Below are positions 8,018-16,413 of a stretch of 64,000 nucleotides of DNA, piece after piece. The stretch comes from Pedococcus bigeumensis. GTDB taxonomy: Bacteria; Actinomycetota; Actinomycetes; Actinomycetales; Dermatophilaceae. Below the pieces are notes generated by a model, which ran no database searches, had not been told where the DNA came from, and worked only from the letters and a program-made list of their open reading frames with translations. The stretch covers positions 248,001-312,000 of the forward strand of contig NZ_RCZM01000002.1 of assembly GCF_006438965.1 (NCBI RefSeq). Direction: 5' to 3'. Numbering within the stretch: position 1 is the stretch's first letter; each line of letters begins with the position of its first letter. Both the position numbers and the translations under genes were made by a program.

Positions 8018-9569
8018 GGTCGGTCCGTTCTTGGTGGGGGGACGGGTCAGGATCAGTGCTGGTGGCGGACTCAGTGGTCGGGGAGTCCGCTGAGGGGTCT
8101 GTGGTGGGCGGGTCGGTGGACCCGTCGACGGGGGTGGGCGAGTCCTGCGCAGCGGCCCGGTAGGGCACCGAAAGGGCGTCGATCACCCCGGAGAGGTGGC
8201 CGAGCTGGGTGGTGATGTCCTGCCGACGCGAGGCGAGAGCCGCCACCTCGGACCGAGCCCGCTCGAGCATCGACCGGGCTTCCTCACGCACCCGGTCGGC
8301 ATCGGCGCGTGCGGTGGCGGTCGTGGTCACGAGCTCCTCGCGGGCCAGGCGGTGCGACTCGTGGGTCTCCCGCTGGAGTCGTTCGATCTCCTGGGCGGTG
8401 CGTTCCCGGACGAGGCGGGCCGCCTTGTCGGCCTCCTCGAGCCGTCGCGCCGCCCGCTCGTCGGCCGCCCGTTCGGTCTCGGCAGCGCTCGACCGGATCC
8501 GCTCCGACTCCTCGGCTGCGGCCGCGAGGGTGCGCTCGGCCTGGGACTGTGCCGCCGCCATCACGGCCTCGGCCTGGGCGCGCAGGCTCTCGGACTCCAG
8601 TCGAGCCGACTCGCGTTCGGACCGGGCTCGGTGGGCGGTCTGGGCCAGGGCGGTCTGGATCAGCTGACGGCGGGAGCGCATCCGCGCCGCGAGCTCGCGG
8701 TGGGTCTCCTTGCGCATCCGGCTCACCTCGGCATCACCCTCGTCGAGGATCCGGCGGACGGTGTCCTGACCCCACTTGAGGTGGTCCTCTGCCTGGGTCA
8801 TGATCTCGCCGGCCTCGGTGTGGGCGCGGTCCACCCGCTCCTGGGCGTCCGCCCTCGCCTGCTCCACCAAGGCGGTGGCCTGGGCAGTCGTCTCCTGCTG
8901 GTGCAGGGCGGCGGCGCCCATGGTGCGCTCGGCCTCGACCTGCGCGTCCTCGCGGAGCTTCGCCGCAGTCGCGGTGGCCTCCTCGAGCAGGGCCGCGCGA
9001 GCGGCCTTCTCCTGCTCGTCGCGGTCGGCGAAGTGGGCATCCATCTTCTCGACACCCGCAGCGAAGGCGGCGTCGCGCTCGCCCTCGTGCGCGGCATACC
9101 GCTGCATGGCCGTGTCGTAGTCGGTCTGGGCGCTGGCCTGCAGGGCCTCGGCGCGGGCGTGCGCACCGTCGAGCAGGGCCTCTGCCTCTGCCCGTGCGGA
9201 GGTAACCGCCTCCTCGCTGGTACGGCTCGCCGACTGCGTGAGCATGGACGCCTGCTCGGTGGCATCCTCGACCAGCGACTCCGCCTCGCGGGTGGCGTCG
9301 GCCAGCGCGCGACCGGCCTGGTCGCGGTCGCGGACGGCATCTGCGTGCTGGCGCTCGGCATCGTGGAGCAGCCCCTGCACCTCCTCGCGGATGCGAGCCG
9401 CCTCCGCGCGCGCAGTGGCCAGGACCTGGTCGGTCTCGGCTCGCATGGCGTCGGCATAGGCCTGGGCACGTTCGAGGATGGACTGGGTGTGCCGCGTCAG
9501 GTCGCCCACCTGGGTGGTGGAGCTACCGGCGACACGGGTCCCCGCGTCCGCTGCTTGGGCGTCGGGCAT
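8010..9569 (-). CDS. Long coiled-coil protein (Scy/FilP-like organisation)
   Basis: A 519-aa protein that is almost entirely alpha-helical coiled coil (about residues 20-460, rich in Ala, Glu, Arg and Gln with repeated AEAERT- and ARAEAARIREE-type heptads). A Pro-, Thr-, Ser- and Asp-rich disordered tail follows. There is no signal peptide, membrane segment or enzymatic motif. Its layout recalls actinobacterial cytoskeletal scaffolds such as Scy and FilP, but that is analogy from composition only. It heads a probable three-gene unit with the DivIVA-like gene (8-base overlap) and the epimerase. It is divergent from pafA; the 64-bp gap must hold both promoters. A GGGAAG about 9 bases upstream may serve as ribosome site. 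Confidence 0.65.
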   Translation of the reverse strand: MPDAQAADAGTRVAGSSTTQVGDLTRHTQSILERAQAYADAMRAETDQVLATARAEAARIREEVQGLLHDAERQHADAVRDRDQAGRALADATREAESLVEDATEQASMLTQSASRTSEEAVTSARAEAEALLDGAHARAEALQASAQTDYDTAMQRYAAHEGERDAAFAAGVEKMDAHFADRDEQEKAARAALLEEATATAAKLREDAQVEAERTMGAAALHQQETTAQATALVEQARADAQERVDRAHTEAGEIMTQAEDHLKWGQDTVRRILDEGDAEVSRMRKETHRELAARMRSRRQLIQTALAQTAHRARSERESARLESESLRAQAEAVMAAAQSQAERTLAAAAEESERIRSSAAETERAADERAARRLEEADKAARLVRERTAQEIERLQRETHESHRLAREELVTTTATARADADRVREEARSMLERARSEVAALASRRQDITTQLGHLSGVIDALSVPYRAAAQDSPTPVDGSTDPPTTDPSADSPTTESATSTDPDPSPHQERTDHE

Positions 9570-9621
9570 GTGCCCATCTTCCCACGCGTGGCGTGAGCCG
9601 CAGCCCGAGACCCCGGAAGCC

Positions 9622-9627
9622 TAGAGT
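9622..9627 (+). promoter_or_regulatory. -10 hexamer of pafA (leaderless)
   Basis: TAGAGT, six bases, ATG 9634. A GTG in the same frame at 9628 would fall inside the promoter gap, which supports the ATG as start. Confidence 0.55.
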
Positions 9628-9633
9628 GTGGGC

Positions 9634-11001
9634 ATGGACCGGCGGATCTTCGGGATCGAGAACGAGTACGGCATCACGTGCACGTTCGAGGGTCAGCGCC
9701 GCCTCACTCCCGACGAGGTGGCGCGCTACCTGTTCCGCAAGGTCGTGTCGTGGGGGCGCTCGTCCAACGTCTTCCTCTCCAACGGCAGCCGGCTCTACCT
9801 CGACGTGGGCTCGCACCCCGAGTACGCCACCCCCGAGTGCGACCACGTCCGACAGCTCGTGGTCCACGACAAGGCGGGGGAGCGGATCATCGAGGGCCTG
9901 GTCGCCGACGCCCAGGAGCGGCTGGCCGAAGAGGGCATCGAGGGCGAGATCTACGTCTTCAAGAACAACACCGACTCGGCGGGCAACTCCTACGGCTGCC
10001 ACGAGAACTACTGCGTGGGGCGGGCAGGGGAGTTCCAGCAGCTCTCCGACGTGCTCATCCCGTTCCTCGTGAGCCGCCAGATCACCTGCGGAGCAGGCAA
10101 GGTGGTCACGACCTCCAAGGGCGCGACCTACTGCGTGAGCCAGCGGGCCGACCACATCTGGGAGGGCGTGTCCTCGGCGACCACCCGCAGCCGACCCATC
10201 ATCAACACCCGGGACGAGCCGCACGCCGACGCCGAGCGCTACCGCCGCCTGCACGTCATCGTCGGCGACTCCAACATGAGCGAGACGACCACGATGCTCA
10301 AGGTCGGGTCCGCCGACCTCGTGCTGCGGATGATCGAGGCCGGGATGGTGGTGCGCGACCTCACCCTCGAGAACCCGATCCGGGCGATTCGCGAGATGAG
10401 CCACGACATGACCGGTCGCAAGACGGTCCGGCTCTCCAACGGGCGCGAGCTGTCCGCGCTGCAGATCCAGAGCGAGTACCTCGAGCGGGCCCAGACCTTC
10501 GCCGACCGCGAGGGTCTCGAGGACCCGATCCACAAGCAGGTCCTCGACCTGTGGGAGCGGACCATCCGGGCCGTCGACACCGACAACCTCGCCCTGGTCG
10601 ACACCGAGATCGACTGGGTCATCAAGCACAAGCTCATTGCCGGCTACATGGCCAAGCACGACCTGCCCATGGAGCACCCCCGGATCGCCCAGCTCGACCT
10701 CGCCTACCACGACGTCAACCGCGAACGCGGCGTCTTCTACGTGCTCCAGAAGCACGGTCGCGCGGCCCGGATCACCACGGATCCCGAGGTGTTCGAGGCC
10801 AAGACCGTGCCGCCACAGACCACGCGGGCCAAGCTGCGGGGCGACTTCATCAAGGCCGCCCAGGAGCACCGTCGCGACTTCACCGTGGACTGGGTGCACC
10901 TCAAGCTCAACGACCAGGCCCAGCGGACCGTCCTGTGCAAGGACCCGTTTGCGGCCGTCGACGCGCGCGTGGACCGGCTGATCGAGGGCATGCGCGGGTG
11001 A
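9634..11001 (+). CDS. pafA: Pup-protein ligase PafA
   Basis: ATP-dependent ligase joining the C-terminal Glu of Pup to substrate lysines; 455 aa, full length for the family. The N-terminus [13 protein letters not shown] is canonical. [17 protein letters not shown] carries the Asp/Glu residues of the active-site loop, and [35 protein letters not shown] and DSNMSETT are further family signatures, as is the C-terminal [19 protein letters not shown]. It is paralogous to Dop at the window start. It is separated from the proteasome genes by about 6 kb of minus-strand genes, and a hairpin built from two inverted GGTATGCCGC motifs follows 8 bases after the stop. Confidence 0.97.
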   Translation: MDRRIFGIENEYGITCTFEGQRRLTPDEVARYLFRKVVSWGRSSNVFLSNGSRLYLDVGSHPEYATPECDHVRQLVVHDKAGERIIEGLVADAQERLAEEGIEGEIYVFKNNTDSAGNSYGCHENYCVGRAGEFQQLSDVLIPFLVSRQITCGAGKVVTTSKGATYCVSQRADHIWEGVSSATTRSRPIINTRDEPHADAERYRRLHVIVGDSNMSETTTMLKVGSADLVLRMIEAGMVVRDLTLENPIRAIREMSHDMTGRKTVRLSNGRELSALQIQSEYLERAQTFADREGLEDPIHKQVLDLWERTIRAVDTDNLALVDTEIDWVIKHKLIAGYMAKHDLPMEHPRIAQLDLAYHDVNRERGVFYVLQKHGRAARITTDPEVFEAKTVPPQTTRAKLRGDFIKAAQEHRRDFTVDWVHLKLNDQAQRTVLCKDPFAAVDARVDRLIEGMRG

Positions 11002-11008
11002 GCCACCC

Positions 11009-11032
11009 GGTATGCCGCGTGGGCGGCATACC
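11009..11032 (+). terminator. Hairpin of inverted GGTATGCCGC motifs after pafA
   Basis: GGTATGCCGC (11009-11018), loop GTGG, GCGGCATACC (11023-11032): a perfect 10-bp stem, 8 bases after the pafA stop. No T run follows, so termination is plausible but unproven. It is built from two head-to-head copies of the motif found throughout the window. Confidence 0.55.
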
Positions 11033-11106
11033 AGGCGAATCGGGCTTTGCCAGCCTTGCCAGTTATGGTGGTCGCTGGTTCCGCCCCCCAGCGAAAGTCC
11101 TCCATC

Positions 11107-12057
11107 GTGCATCTGCGTCGTTTTCCTGCCCTCACTGCAGCCGCTCTGGCTGCCGCCTTGGTCCTCACCGGTTGTGGTGGCACCAAGGACGCCAAGGGCT
11201 CCGCGCTCGACAAGATCACGGTGACGGGCGGCAGCGACACCACGGCCCCCACCGTGACCGTGCTCCCGAAGCCGTTGTCCGTGACCGAGACGACCACCAA
11301 GGTGGTCAAGGCAGGCAGCGGCGCCCAGGTCAAGGGCGACGAGATCGTCAGCCTCAAGTACGTCCTGCTCAACGGCAAGGACTCCTCCGTCCTGGACACC
11401 AACTACGGCAAGCAGGACCTCGGCCTCAACCTCGGTGCGGCCAACCTGCTGCCAGGCCTCAAGAAGGGCCTGCTGAACCAGAAGATCGGTTCACGCGTCC
11501 TCGTGGCGATGCCGCCCAAGGACGCCTTCGGCACCCAGGGCAACGCCGACATCAAGGTCGGCGCGACCGACACCGTCGTCTTCCTGATGGACGTGCTGTC
11601 GGCGCAGAAGCCGCTGGCCTCCGCCGAGGGCAAGGAGGTCAAGCCCGCTGCCGGGCTGCCCACCGTCAAGGTCGAGGGCGCCGACAAGCCCGCCACGATC
11701 ACGATCCCCAAGGGCGTCAAGCCGCCGACCAAGACCGTCGGCCAGCTGCTCATCGAAGGCGCCGGCGCCAAGGTCGCTGCCGGCCAGACCGTCCGGGTCT
11801 CCTACACCGGTGTCCTCTACAAGGACGGCTCGGTCTTCGACAGCTCCTCCAAGACTCCCGAGAGGTACTTCGAGACCGTGATCGGCAAGCAGCAGGTCAT
11901 CAAGGCATGGGACGACCAGATCGTCGGCAAGACCGTCGGCAGCCGCATCCTGCTCGTGGTCCCGCCGGCCGACGGCTACGGCGCCGGCGGCAGCCCGCCG
12001 AAGATCAGCGGCACCGACACCCTCGTCTTCGTCGTCGACATCCTCGCCGCCTTCTGA
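11107..12057 (+). CDS. FKBP-type peptidyl-prolyl isomerase lipoprotein, two FKBP domains
   Basis: Probable extracytoplasmic lipoprotein (about 316 aa). GTG 11107 gives a short basic N-terminus, an Ala/Leu membrane stretch and the lipobox LTGC (Cys about 22). Two FKBP-like domains follow. The first, roughly residues 55-165, is divergent (LKYVLLNGKD, NLLPGLKKGLLNQKIGSRVLVAMP). The second, roughly 205-316, is more canonical (VSYTGVLYKDGSVFDSS, VIKAWDDQIVGKTVGSRILLVVPP). Role: folding of secreted proteins (inferred). A TATGGT at 11064-11069 could be its -10 with a leader of about 30 bases. An upstream in-frame start at 11047 lacks a proper signal. It is followed 57 bases later by a second FKBP gene. 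Confidence 0.85.
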   Translation: MHLRRFPALTAAALAAALVLTGCGGTKDAKGSALDKITVTGGSDTTAPTVTVLPKPLSVTETTTKVVKAGSGAQVKGDEIVSLKYVLLNGKDSSVLDTNYGKQDLGLNLGAANLLPGLKKGLLNQKIGSRVLVAMPPKDAFGTQGNADIKVGATDTVVFLMDVLSAQKPLASAEGKEVKPAAGLPTVKVEGADKPATITIPKGVKPPTKTVGQLLIEGAGAKVAAGQTVRVSYTGVLYKDGSVFDSSSKTPERYFETVIGKQQVIKAWDDQIVGKTVGSRILLVVPPADGYGAGGSPPKISGTDTLVFVVDILAAF

Positions 12058-12113
12058 CCCACGCCCTCAGGCGGCACCACCCACCCCGAATCCCTCTGCG
12101 AAGGAGCAGCCCC

Positions 12114-12500
12114 ATGGGTTTTGACCCGAACACCACCAAGCCCGAGATCGACTTCCCCGGCGACGCGGCCCCCACCGAGCTCGTCATCGAGGACCTCACC
12201 GAGGGTGACGGCCAGGAGGCCGGCGCCGGTGACACCATCTCGGCCCACTACGTCGGCGTGGCCCACTCCACCGGCGAGGAGTTCGACGCCTCGTGGAACC
12301 GCGGCGCGCCGCTGGACTTCCGCCTCGGCGTCGGCCAGGTCATCCGTGGCTGGGACGAGGGCATCGTCGGCATGAAGGTCGGCGGCCGTCGTCGGCTCGT
12401 CATCCCCGCGCACCTCGCCTACGGCGACCGCGGTGCGGGCGGCGCGATCAAGCCCGGTGAGACCCTGATCTTCGTGGTCGACCTGGTCGACGTGCGCTGA
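12114..12500 (+). CDS. FKBP-type peptidyl-prolyl cis-trans isomerase
   Basis: Single-domain cytoplasmic FKBP, 128 aa. Family features: ISAHYVGVAHSTGEEFDASW, LGVGQVIRGWDEGIVGMKVGGRRRLVIP and AYGDRGAGGAIKPGETLIF, matching the drug-binding pocket and active site of FKBP12-type enzymes. AAGGAG lies 8 bases before ATG 12114. A long frame open from 9678 merges into it but is a shadow of pafA and of the lipoprotein gene. Likely co-transcribed with the FKBP lipoprotein, giving a cytoplasmic and an exported isomerase side by side. Confidence 0.92.
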   Translation: MGFDPNTTKPEIDFPGDAAPTELVIEDLTEGDGQEAGAGDTISAHYVGVAHSTGEEFDASWNRGAPLDFRLGVGQVIRGWDEGIVGMKVGGRRRLVIPAHLAYGDRGAGGAIKPGETLIFVVDLVDVR

Positions 12501-12525
12501 GCGGTCCTTCACACCAGCTGAGCAG

Positions 12526-13638
12526 TCAGCTTTCCAGCAGCCGGGCGGCATACCGCCCGGCTGCTGCGCTGTAGAGGAAGGCCGCGTGGTCCTCGTCGAG
12601 GCCGCGGCCCATCGTCGACAGCTTCACCGGCACGGCTCGCAGCGCGGCGTCGAGCCCGTCCGGGTCGACGTCCCGCACCGTGAGGGCACCCTGGGCGGTT
12701 CGCGCCAAGGTGTGCGCCTGGTCGGTGACCAGGGCGCCGAACGCGTCGCCGGTCGTGGGCAGCGGCAGGTCAGCCGCCACCAGGCAGATGCGTCCGTATG
12801 CCGTGGTGCTGTGGTGCGAGATCCCGCGGTGCCGCTCGCGCGCGTCGGCGTCCGAGACCCGCAGCGCGGCCACCCCCCGGCCGCCGAGGGTCGCGACCGC
12901 GTTGAGGGCCTCACCAGCGGCCACGCCCGTGTAGCCCCAGGGGGTGCCGGTGCCGACATTGCCCGGGCCCTGGATGACGACAGCGATGTCGGCGTGCAGC
13001 ACGTGCTTGGCGGCGAGCAGACCGGAGTGCAGGGTGACCGCCTCGTGCTCCCCGCCGTAGGCCTGGCCGACCGTCACCGTGCCGGCCAACCAGCCCTGCT
13101 CGGTGAGGGTCGCGACATTGCGGGAGAACGCGATCGGCAGGGCACCGCCGTCGGTCATGAGGTAGACGACCCGTGCGTGGGGCCGGTCGACCCTGATGCC
13201 GGCCAGGATCGCCGGCAGGGCCGAGTGCAGGTCGGCCACGACCACGGGCATGCCCAGCAGGTCACCAGCGGCGGCCCAGCCGCCCGTCATCACCGCGTGG
13301 TGCGGGCTGTCCTGCTCGTCGACCGCCATGAACATCTGCTGCTGGGGGGTGTAGCGCGCCTTGACGATGTGGCCCTCCGGGGCCTGGGGGTCCGCGGGCA
13401 ACCGGTTTGGAGCGGCGACGATGAAGGCCAGGCCGCCCGTGCCCAGCCCCCGCAGCAGGGCCGAGGCGTTGAGCAGCACCCGGTCGCCGACCTCCGGTTC
13501 GCCCACCAGGGCGGTGTAGGCGAGCGCGCGGACCAGCTCGTCGTCAGCTGCCTCGCCAGCCAGCCGCACGGCATACTCCACCGCGCCCGGCCACCGGTCA
13601 CGCACCTGCTCGACCGTTCCCTCGCGCCACTGCATCAC
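12526..13638 (-). CDS. DUF3866 family protein
   Basis: Protein of about 370 aa matching my recollection of the actinobacterial DUF3866 family, whose members sit near pafA and pafB in related genomes; no biochemical function is known to me. Seen: an N-terminal small beta domain (VLLNASALLRGLGTGG), VVVADLHSALPAI, VVYLMTDGGALPIAFSR and a Gly-rich segment IQGPGNVGTGTPWGY that suggests a nucleotide or sugar-phosphate pocket (inference). GTG 13638 lies 7 bases after TAGTCT; ATG 13635 is the next codon. It is divergent from pafB with only 53 bases between start codons, so the two promoters nearly touch. The 3' coding end forms a 14-bp hairpin. Confidence 0.75.
   Translation of the reverse strand: MMQWREGTVEQVRDRWPGAVEYAVRLAGEAADDELVRALAYTALVGEPEVGDRVLLNASALLRGLGTGGLAFIVAAPNRLPADPQAPEGHIVKARYTPQQQMFMAVDEQDSPHHAVMTGGWAAAGDLLGMPVVVADLHSALPAILAGIRVDRPHARVVYLMTDGGALPIAFSRNVATLTEQGWLAGTVTVGQAYGGEHEAVTLHSGLLAAKHVLHADIAVVIQGPGNVGTGTPWGYTGVAAGEALNAVATLGGRGVAALRVSDADARERHRGISHHSTTAYGRICLVAADLPLPTTGDAFGALVTDQAHTLARTAQGALTVRDVDPDGLDAALRAVPVKLSTMGRGLDEDHAAFLYSAAAGRYAARLLES
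12535..12566. terminator. Bidirectional hairpin between convergent fkbp and DUF3866 genes
   Basis: Perfect 14-bp stem (12535-12548 with 12553-12566) and loop CATA, lying inside the last codons of the DUF3866 gene and 35 bases past the FKBP stop. The loop and flanks form the CGGCATACCG motif, so coding, hairpin and motif coincide. Confidence 0.6.
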
Positions 13639-13645
13639 GACACGC

Positions 13646-13651
13646 AGACTA
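13646..13651 (-). promoter_or_regulatory. -10 hexamer of DUF3866 gene (leaderless)
   Basis: Minus strand TAGTCT, seven bases, GTG 13638. Back-to-back with the pafB hexamer 27 bases away. Confidence 0.5.
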
Positions 13652-13678
13652 GCGACGGGGGCGTGGCCACCACTCGGG

Positions 13679-13684
13679 TAGCGT
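13679..13684 (+). promoter_or_regulatory. -10 hexamer of pafB (leaderless)
   Basis: TAGCGT, seven bases, GTG 13692. Confidence 0.5.
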
Positions 13685-13691
13685 CGGGCGG

Positions 13692-14681
13692 GTGAGTTCA
13701 CCCACCGGTCCGGCGGCCAAGACCGAGCGCCTGCTCAACCTCGTGCTCTGCCTGCTCTACACCCGCCGCCCCCTGCCCAAGTCGCGGATCCGCGCGGTCG
13801 TGCCGCAGTACGGCGACGCCGTCAGCGACGAGGCCTTCGACCGGATGTTCGAGCGCGACAAGGACGAGCTGCGCGAGCTCGGGATCCCGCTCGTCACCGA
13901 GGACATCGGCGGGGCGTGGGACGACGAGGTCGGCTACCGGATCGACCAGCGCGAGTACGCCCTGCCCGACATCTCGTTCGAGCCCGACGAGCTCGCCGTG
14001 CTCGGTCTGGCCAGCCGCACCTGGGCGCATGCCTCCCTGGCCGGTCCCGCCGCCCAGGCGCTGCGCAAGCTCAAGGCAGCGGGGATCGAGAGGGACGGGG
14101 ACTCCCTCATCGGGATCGAGCCGCGCCTCGGCACCAGCGAACCCGCCTTCGAACCGGTCAAGAACGCCGTCGTCGGCCAGCGCACCATCACCTTCGGCTA
14201 CCGCACCGGCGGGCAGGGTGGAGTCAACAGCCGCACCGTGCAGCCCTGGGGGCTCGCCTCGTGGCACGGCCGCTGGTACCTCACCGGCTTCGACCTCGAC
14301 CGTCAGGCACCGCGCGTCTTCCGGCTGTCCCGGATCGACGGAGATGTCACCGAGGTCAAGAAGGCACCCGCGTATGCCGTGCCCGCCGACCACCGCGCGC
14401 AGGAGATGATCTCCACCACCGTGGGCGAACAGCCGACCCGGACCGCGACCGTGAAGGTCCGTGCCGACCGGGGCAACTCGCTGCGTCGTCGCGCCACCGG
14501 CAGCAACGAGTCGGGGGAGTGGACCGAGCTCGAGGTGCCGTTCTCCGACGACGACGGCCTCGCCGACGAGGTCAGCGGCTACGGCGCGGACGTGGTCGTG
14601 CTGTCCCCACCTGAGGTGCGCGACCTCGTCGTGGCACGGCTGCGCGGCGCGCTGTCCGCCCACACCGGTGGTGCCGCGTGA
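13692..14681 (+). CDS. pafB: WYL-domain transcriptional activator PafB
   Basis: With PafC it forms the PafBC activator of the LexA-independent DNA-damage response in mycobacteria (established), and the pair is genetically linked to pafA. Protein of 329 aa: N-terminal winged HTH (ERLLNLVLCLLYTRRPLPKSRI), a WYL domain in the middle (FGYRTGGQGGVNSRTVQPWGLASWHGRWYLTGFD) and a C-terminal extension. GTG 13692 follows TAGCGT at 7 bases and gives a normal N-terminus. The stop overlaps the pafC start (GTGA). A promoter resembling the PafBC-type motif lies in this window upstream of the HNH gene at 22870. Confidence 0.93.
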   Translation: MSSPTGPAAKTERLLNLVLCLLYTRRPLPKSRIRAVVPQYGDAVSDEAFDRMFERDKDELRELGIPLVTEDIGGAWDDEVGYRIDQREYALPDISFEPDELAVLGLASRTWAHASLAGPAAQALRKLKAAGIERDGDSLIGIEPRLGTSEPAFEPVKNAVVGQRTITFGYRTGGQGGVNSRTVQPWGLASWHGRWYLTGFDLDRQAPRVFRLSRIDGDVTEVKKAPAYAVPADHRAQEMISTTVGEQPTRTATVKVRADRGNSLRRRATGSNESGEWTELEVPFSDDDGLADEVSGYGADVVVLSPPEVRDLVVARLRGALSAHTGGAA

Positions 14682-15691
14682 CCCCACCAGCGAAGAAGGC
14701 CAGGACCGTGCCCGAGACCGCCACCGACCGCCTTGCGCGACTCCTGACGATGGTGCCCTGGCTGGTCGCCCGTCAGGGGATCGACCTCGACCAGGCTGCC
14801 GCCGAGCTGGGGATCACGGTCGAGCAGCTGGAGACCGACCTGCGCCTGCTCTACCTGTGCGGCTACGGCCAGATGCCCGACGAGCTGATCGACGCGCAGT
14901 GGGAGAACGGCCGGGTGTTCATCACCAACGCCGACACCATCGCCCGGCCGCTGCGGCTCGGACGCGACGAGGCACTGACCCTGATGGTGGGACTGCGTGC
15001 GCTGGCGGCCGTTCCCGGTCTGGGGGAGCGGGACGCGATCGAGCGGGCGATGGCCAAGCTCGAGCAGGCCACCGGGGCCAGCGCTGAGGCGGCAGCACGG
15101 GTCGAAGTGGCCATCAGCGAGGGCGTCGAGGCAGACCTGCTCGCGGACGCCCGCCGCGCGGTCGAGGGTCACCGCAGGGTCCACCTGCGCTACCTCGTGC
15201 CCAGCCGGGACGAGGCCACCGAGCGCGACGTCGACCCGATGCGCGTGGTCAACCTCGACTCCCGGTGGTACCTCGAGGGCTGGTGCCACCTGGCCCAGGA
15301 CACCCGCACCTTCCGGATGGACCGCATCGCCCGGCTGGACGTGCTCGACGTGGACGGCACGCCGCCTGACGACGCGCAGCTGCGGGACCTCGACGCGGGG
15401 GCCTTCACCCCACGCCCCGACGACACGCTCGTCACCCTGCTGCTGCAGCCCGGAGCGGCGTGGGTCAGTGACTACTACCCGACCGAGTCCGTCCAGACGG
15501 CGGCCGACGGGTCGCAGACGGTCACCTTGCGGACCGCTGACACCCTCTGGCTGCGTCGCCTCCTGTGGCGTCTCGGCGGACGTGGCACCGTCGTGTCCCC
15601 GCCCGAGGTCGCGCAGGTGGTGAGCGAGGGCGCCCAGGCCGCCCTCGCGGCATACGGAGCGGACGCGGACCCGCCCGGCACTGGCGGGTAG
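14678..15691 (+). CDS. pafC: WYL-domain transcriptional activator PafC
   Basis: Second subunit of PafBC, 337 aa. Same architecture as PafB: N-terminal HTH (RLARLLTMVPWLVARQGIDLDQAAAE), WYL core (VHLRYLVPSRDEATERDVDP, VNLDSRWYLEGWCH) and C-terminal WCX-like domain. GTG start overlaps the pafB stop by 4 bases, so expression is coupled. The stop codon TAG (15689-15691) is also the first half of the TAGGGT hexamer driving the next gene. Confidence 0.93.
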   Translation: MTPPAKKARTVPETATDRLARLLTMVPWLVARQGIDLDQAAAELGITVEQLETDLRLLYLCGYGQMPDELIDAQWENGRVFITNADTIARPLRLGRDEALTLMVGLRALAAVPGLGERDAIERAMAKLEQATGASAEAAARVEVAISEGVEADLLADARRAVEGHRRVHLRYLVPSRDEATERDVDPMRVVNLDSRWYLEGWCHLAQDTRTFRMDRIARLDVLDVDGTPPDDAQLRDLDAGAFTPRPDDTLVTLLLQPGAAWVSDYYPTESVQTAADGSQTVTLRTADTLWLRRLLWRLGGRGTVVSPPEVAQVVSEGAQAALAAYGADADPPGTGG

Positions 15692-15694
15692 GGT
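15689..15694 (+). promoter_or_regulatory. -10 hexamer overlapping pafC stop (leaderless)
   Basis: TAGGGT, seven bases, GTG 15702. Bases 1-3 are the pafC stop codon. Confidence 0.5.
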
Positions 15695-15701
15695 CGACGC
15701 C

Positions 15702-16016
15702 GTGTGGTGGTGGGTCCTGATCTGGGTGCTGCTCGTGATCATCGCGGCGGCCTACTTGGCGACCCGTGCGTGGGGCGTCTGGGGCCAGTTCAAGGAGCTG
15801 ACCGCAGAGGTGAGCCGGTCGTCGCAGACCGTGGCAGCCCTCCAGGCCCAGGGTGACCGCCTCGGCGAGCGCCCACCCGCACCCCAACCCGACGTGTTCG
15901 GCGACCCCCGTCAGCTGCGTCGGGAACGCGATGCCACGCGCGCTTCGTTGAAGCAGCAGCGGCGCGCCCGTCAGGCCGCTCGCCGTCCCAGCTGGGCCAG
16001 ACACCTAGACTCTTAG
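15702..16016 (+). CDS. Small single-pass membrane protein, unknown function
   Basis: A 104-aa protein with an N-terminal membrane segment ([23 protein letters not shown]), then a short predicted coiled region ([21 protein letters not shown]) and a basic C-terminus rich in Arg and Gln. I do not recognise a named family; comparable short proteins occur between pafC and tatA in related actinobacteria. Start GTG 15702 is supported by TAGGGT 7 bases upstream. It precedes tatA by about 70 bases, so it may be part of the same transcript, but a role in Tat export is not shown. Confidence 0.7.
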   Translation: MWWWVLIWVLLVIIAAAYLATRAWGVWGQFKELTAEVSRSSQTVAALQAQGDRLGERPPAPQPDVFGDPRQLRRERDATRASLKQQRRARQAARRPSWARHLDS

Positions 16017-16087
16017 CAAAGGCCCGGCACGATCAGGGCAGCATTGTCATCACAGGACCACGGGCGTGGTCGAGAGGAATGAGTCAC

Positions 16088-16384
16088 ATGCGCGGACTGT
16101 TCGAGGGCTGGCACATCATCATCCTGCTGGTTCTCCTGGTGGTGCTGTTCGGTTTCAAGCGACTGCCCGATGCTGCGCGGTCGATTGGGCGCTCCATGCG
16201 CATCTTCAAGTCCGAGGTACAGGAGATGAAGACCGACGGGAAGTCCGCGGCGAGTAGCGACACCGTCAAGGGCGAGGCCATCAAGGACCCCGACGCACCT
16301 GTCGCGCCGCCCGCCCCCGAGCCCGCCAGCCCGATCCGTGAGGACAACTCCCCACGCACGGACAACACGTCCGGCGCCTCCTAG
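16088..16384 (+). CDS. tatA: Sec-independent translocase subunit TatA
   Basis: Pore-forming component of twin-arginine translocation, 98 aa. Short N-terminal membrane helix ([17 protein letters not shown]), hinge, then the amphipathic helix [20 protein letters not shown] and a Pro/Asp-rich polar tail, all typical of TatA. ATG 16088 has AGAGGA 9 bases upstream; the alternative ATG at 16079 is too close to that site. tatC follows after 29 bases. A strong Tat-signal protein is encoded at 21133. Confidence 0.93.
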   Translation: MRGLFEGWHIIILLVLLVVLFGFKRLPDAARSIGRSMRIFKSEVQEMKTDGKSAASSDTVKGEAIKDPDAPVAPPAPEPASPIREDNSPRTDNTSGAS

Positions 16385-16413
16385 GCGCACTGAGCATCTG
16401 ACCCGTCACCACC

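Noticed and set aside
9678-12500. 940-codon plus-strand frame across pafA and the FKBP genes
   Set aside because: Only its last 128 codons (12114-12500) are a real gene; the rest is an out-of-frame reading of pafA and the FKBP lipoprotein gene.
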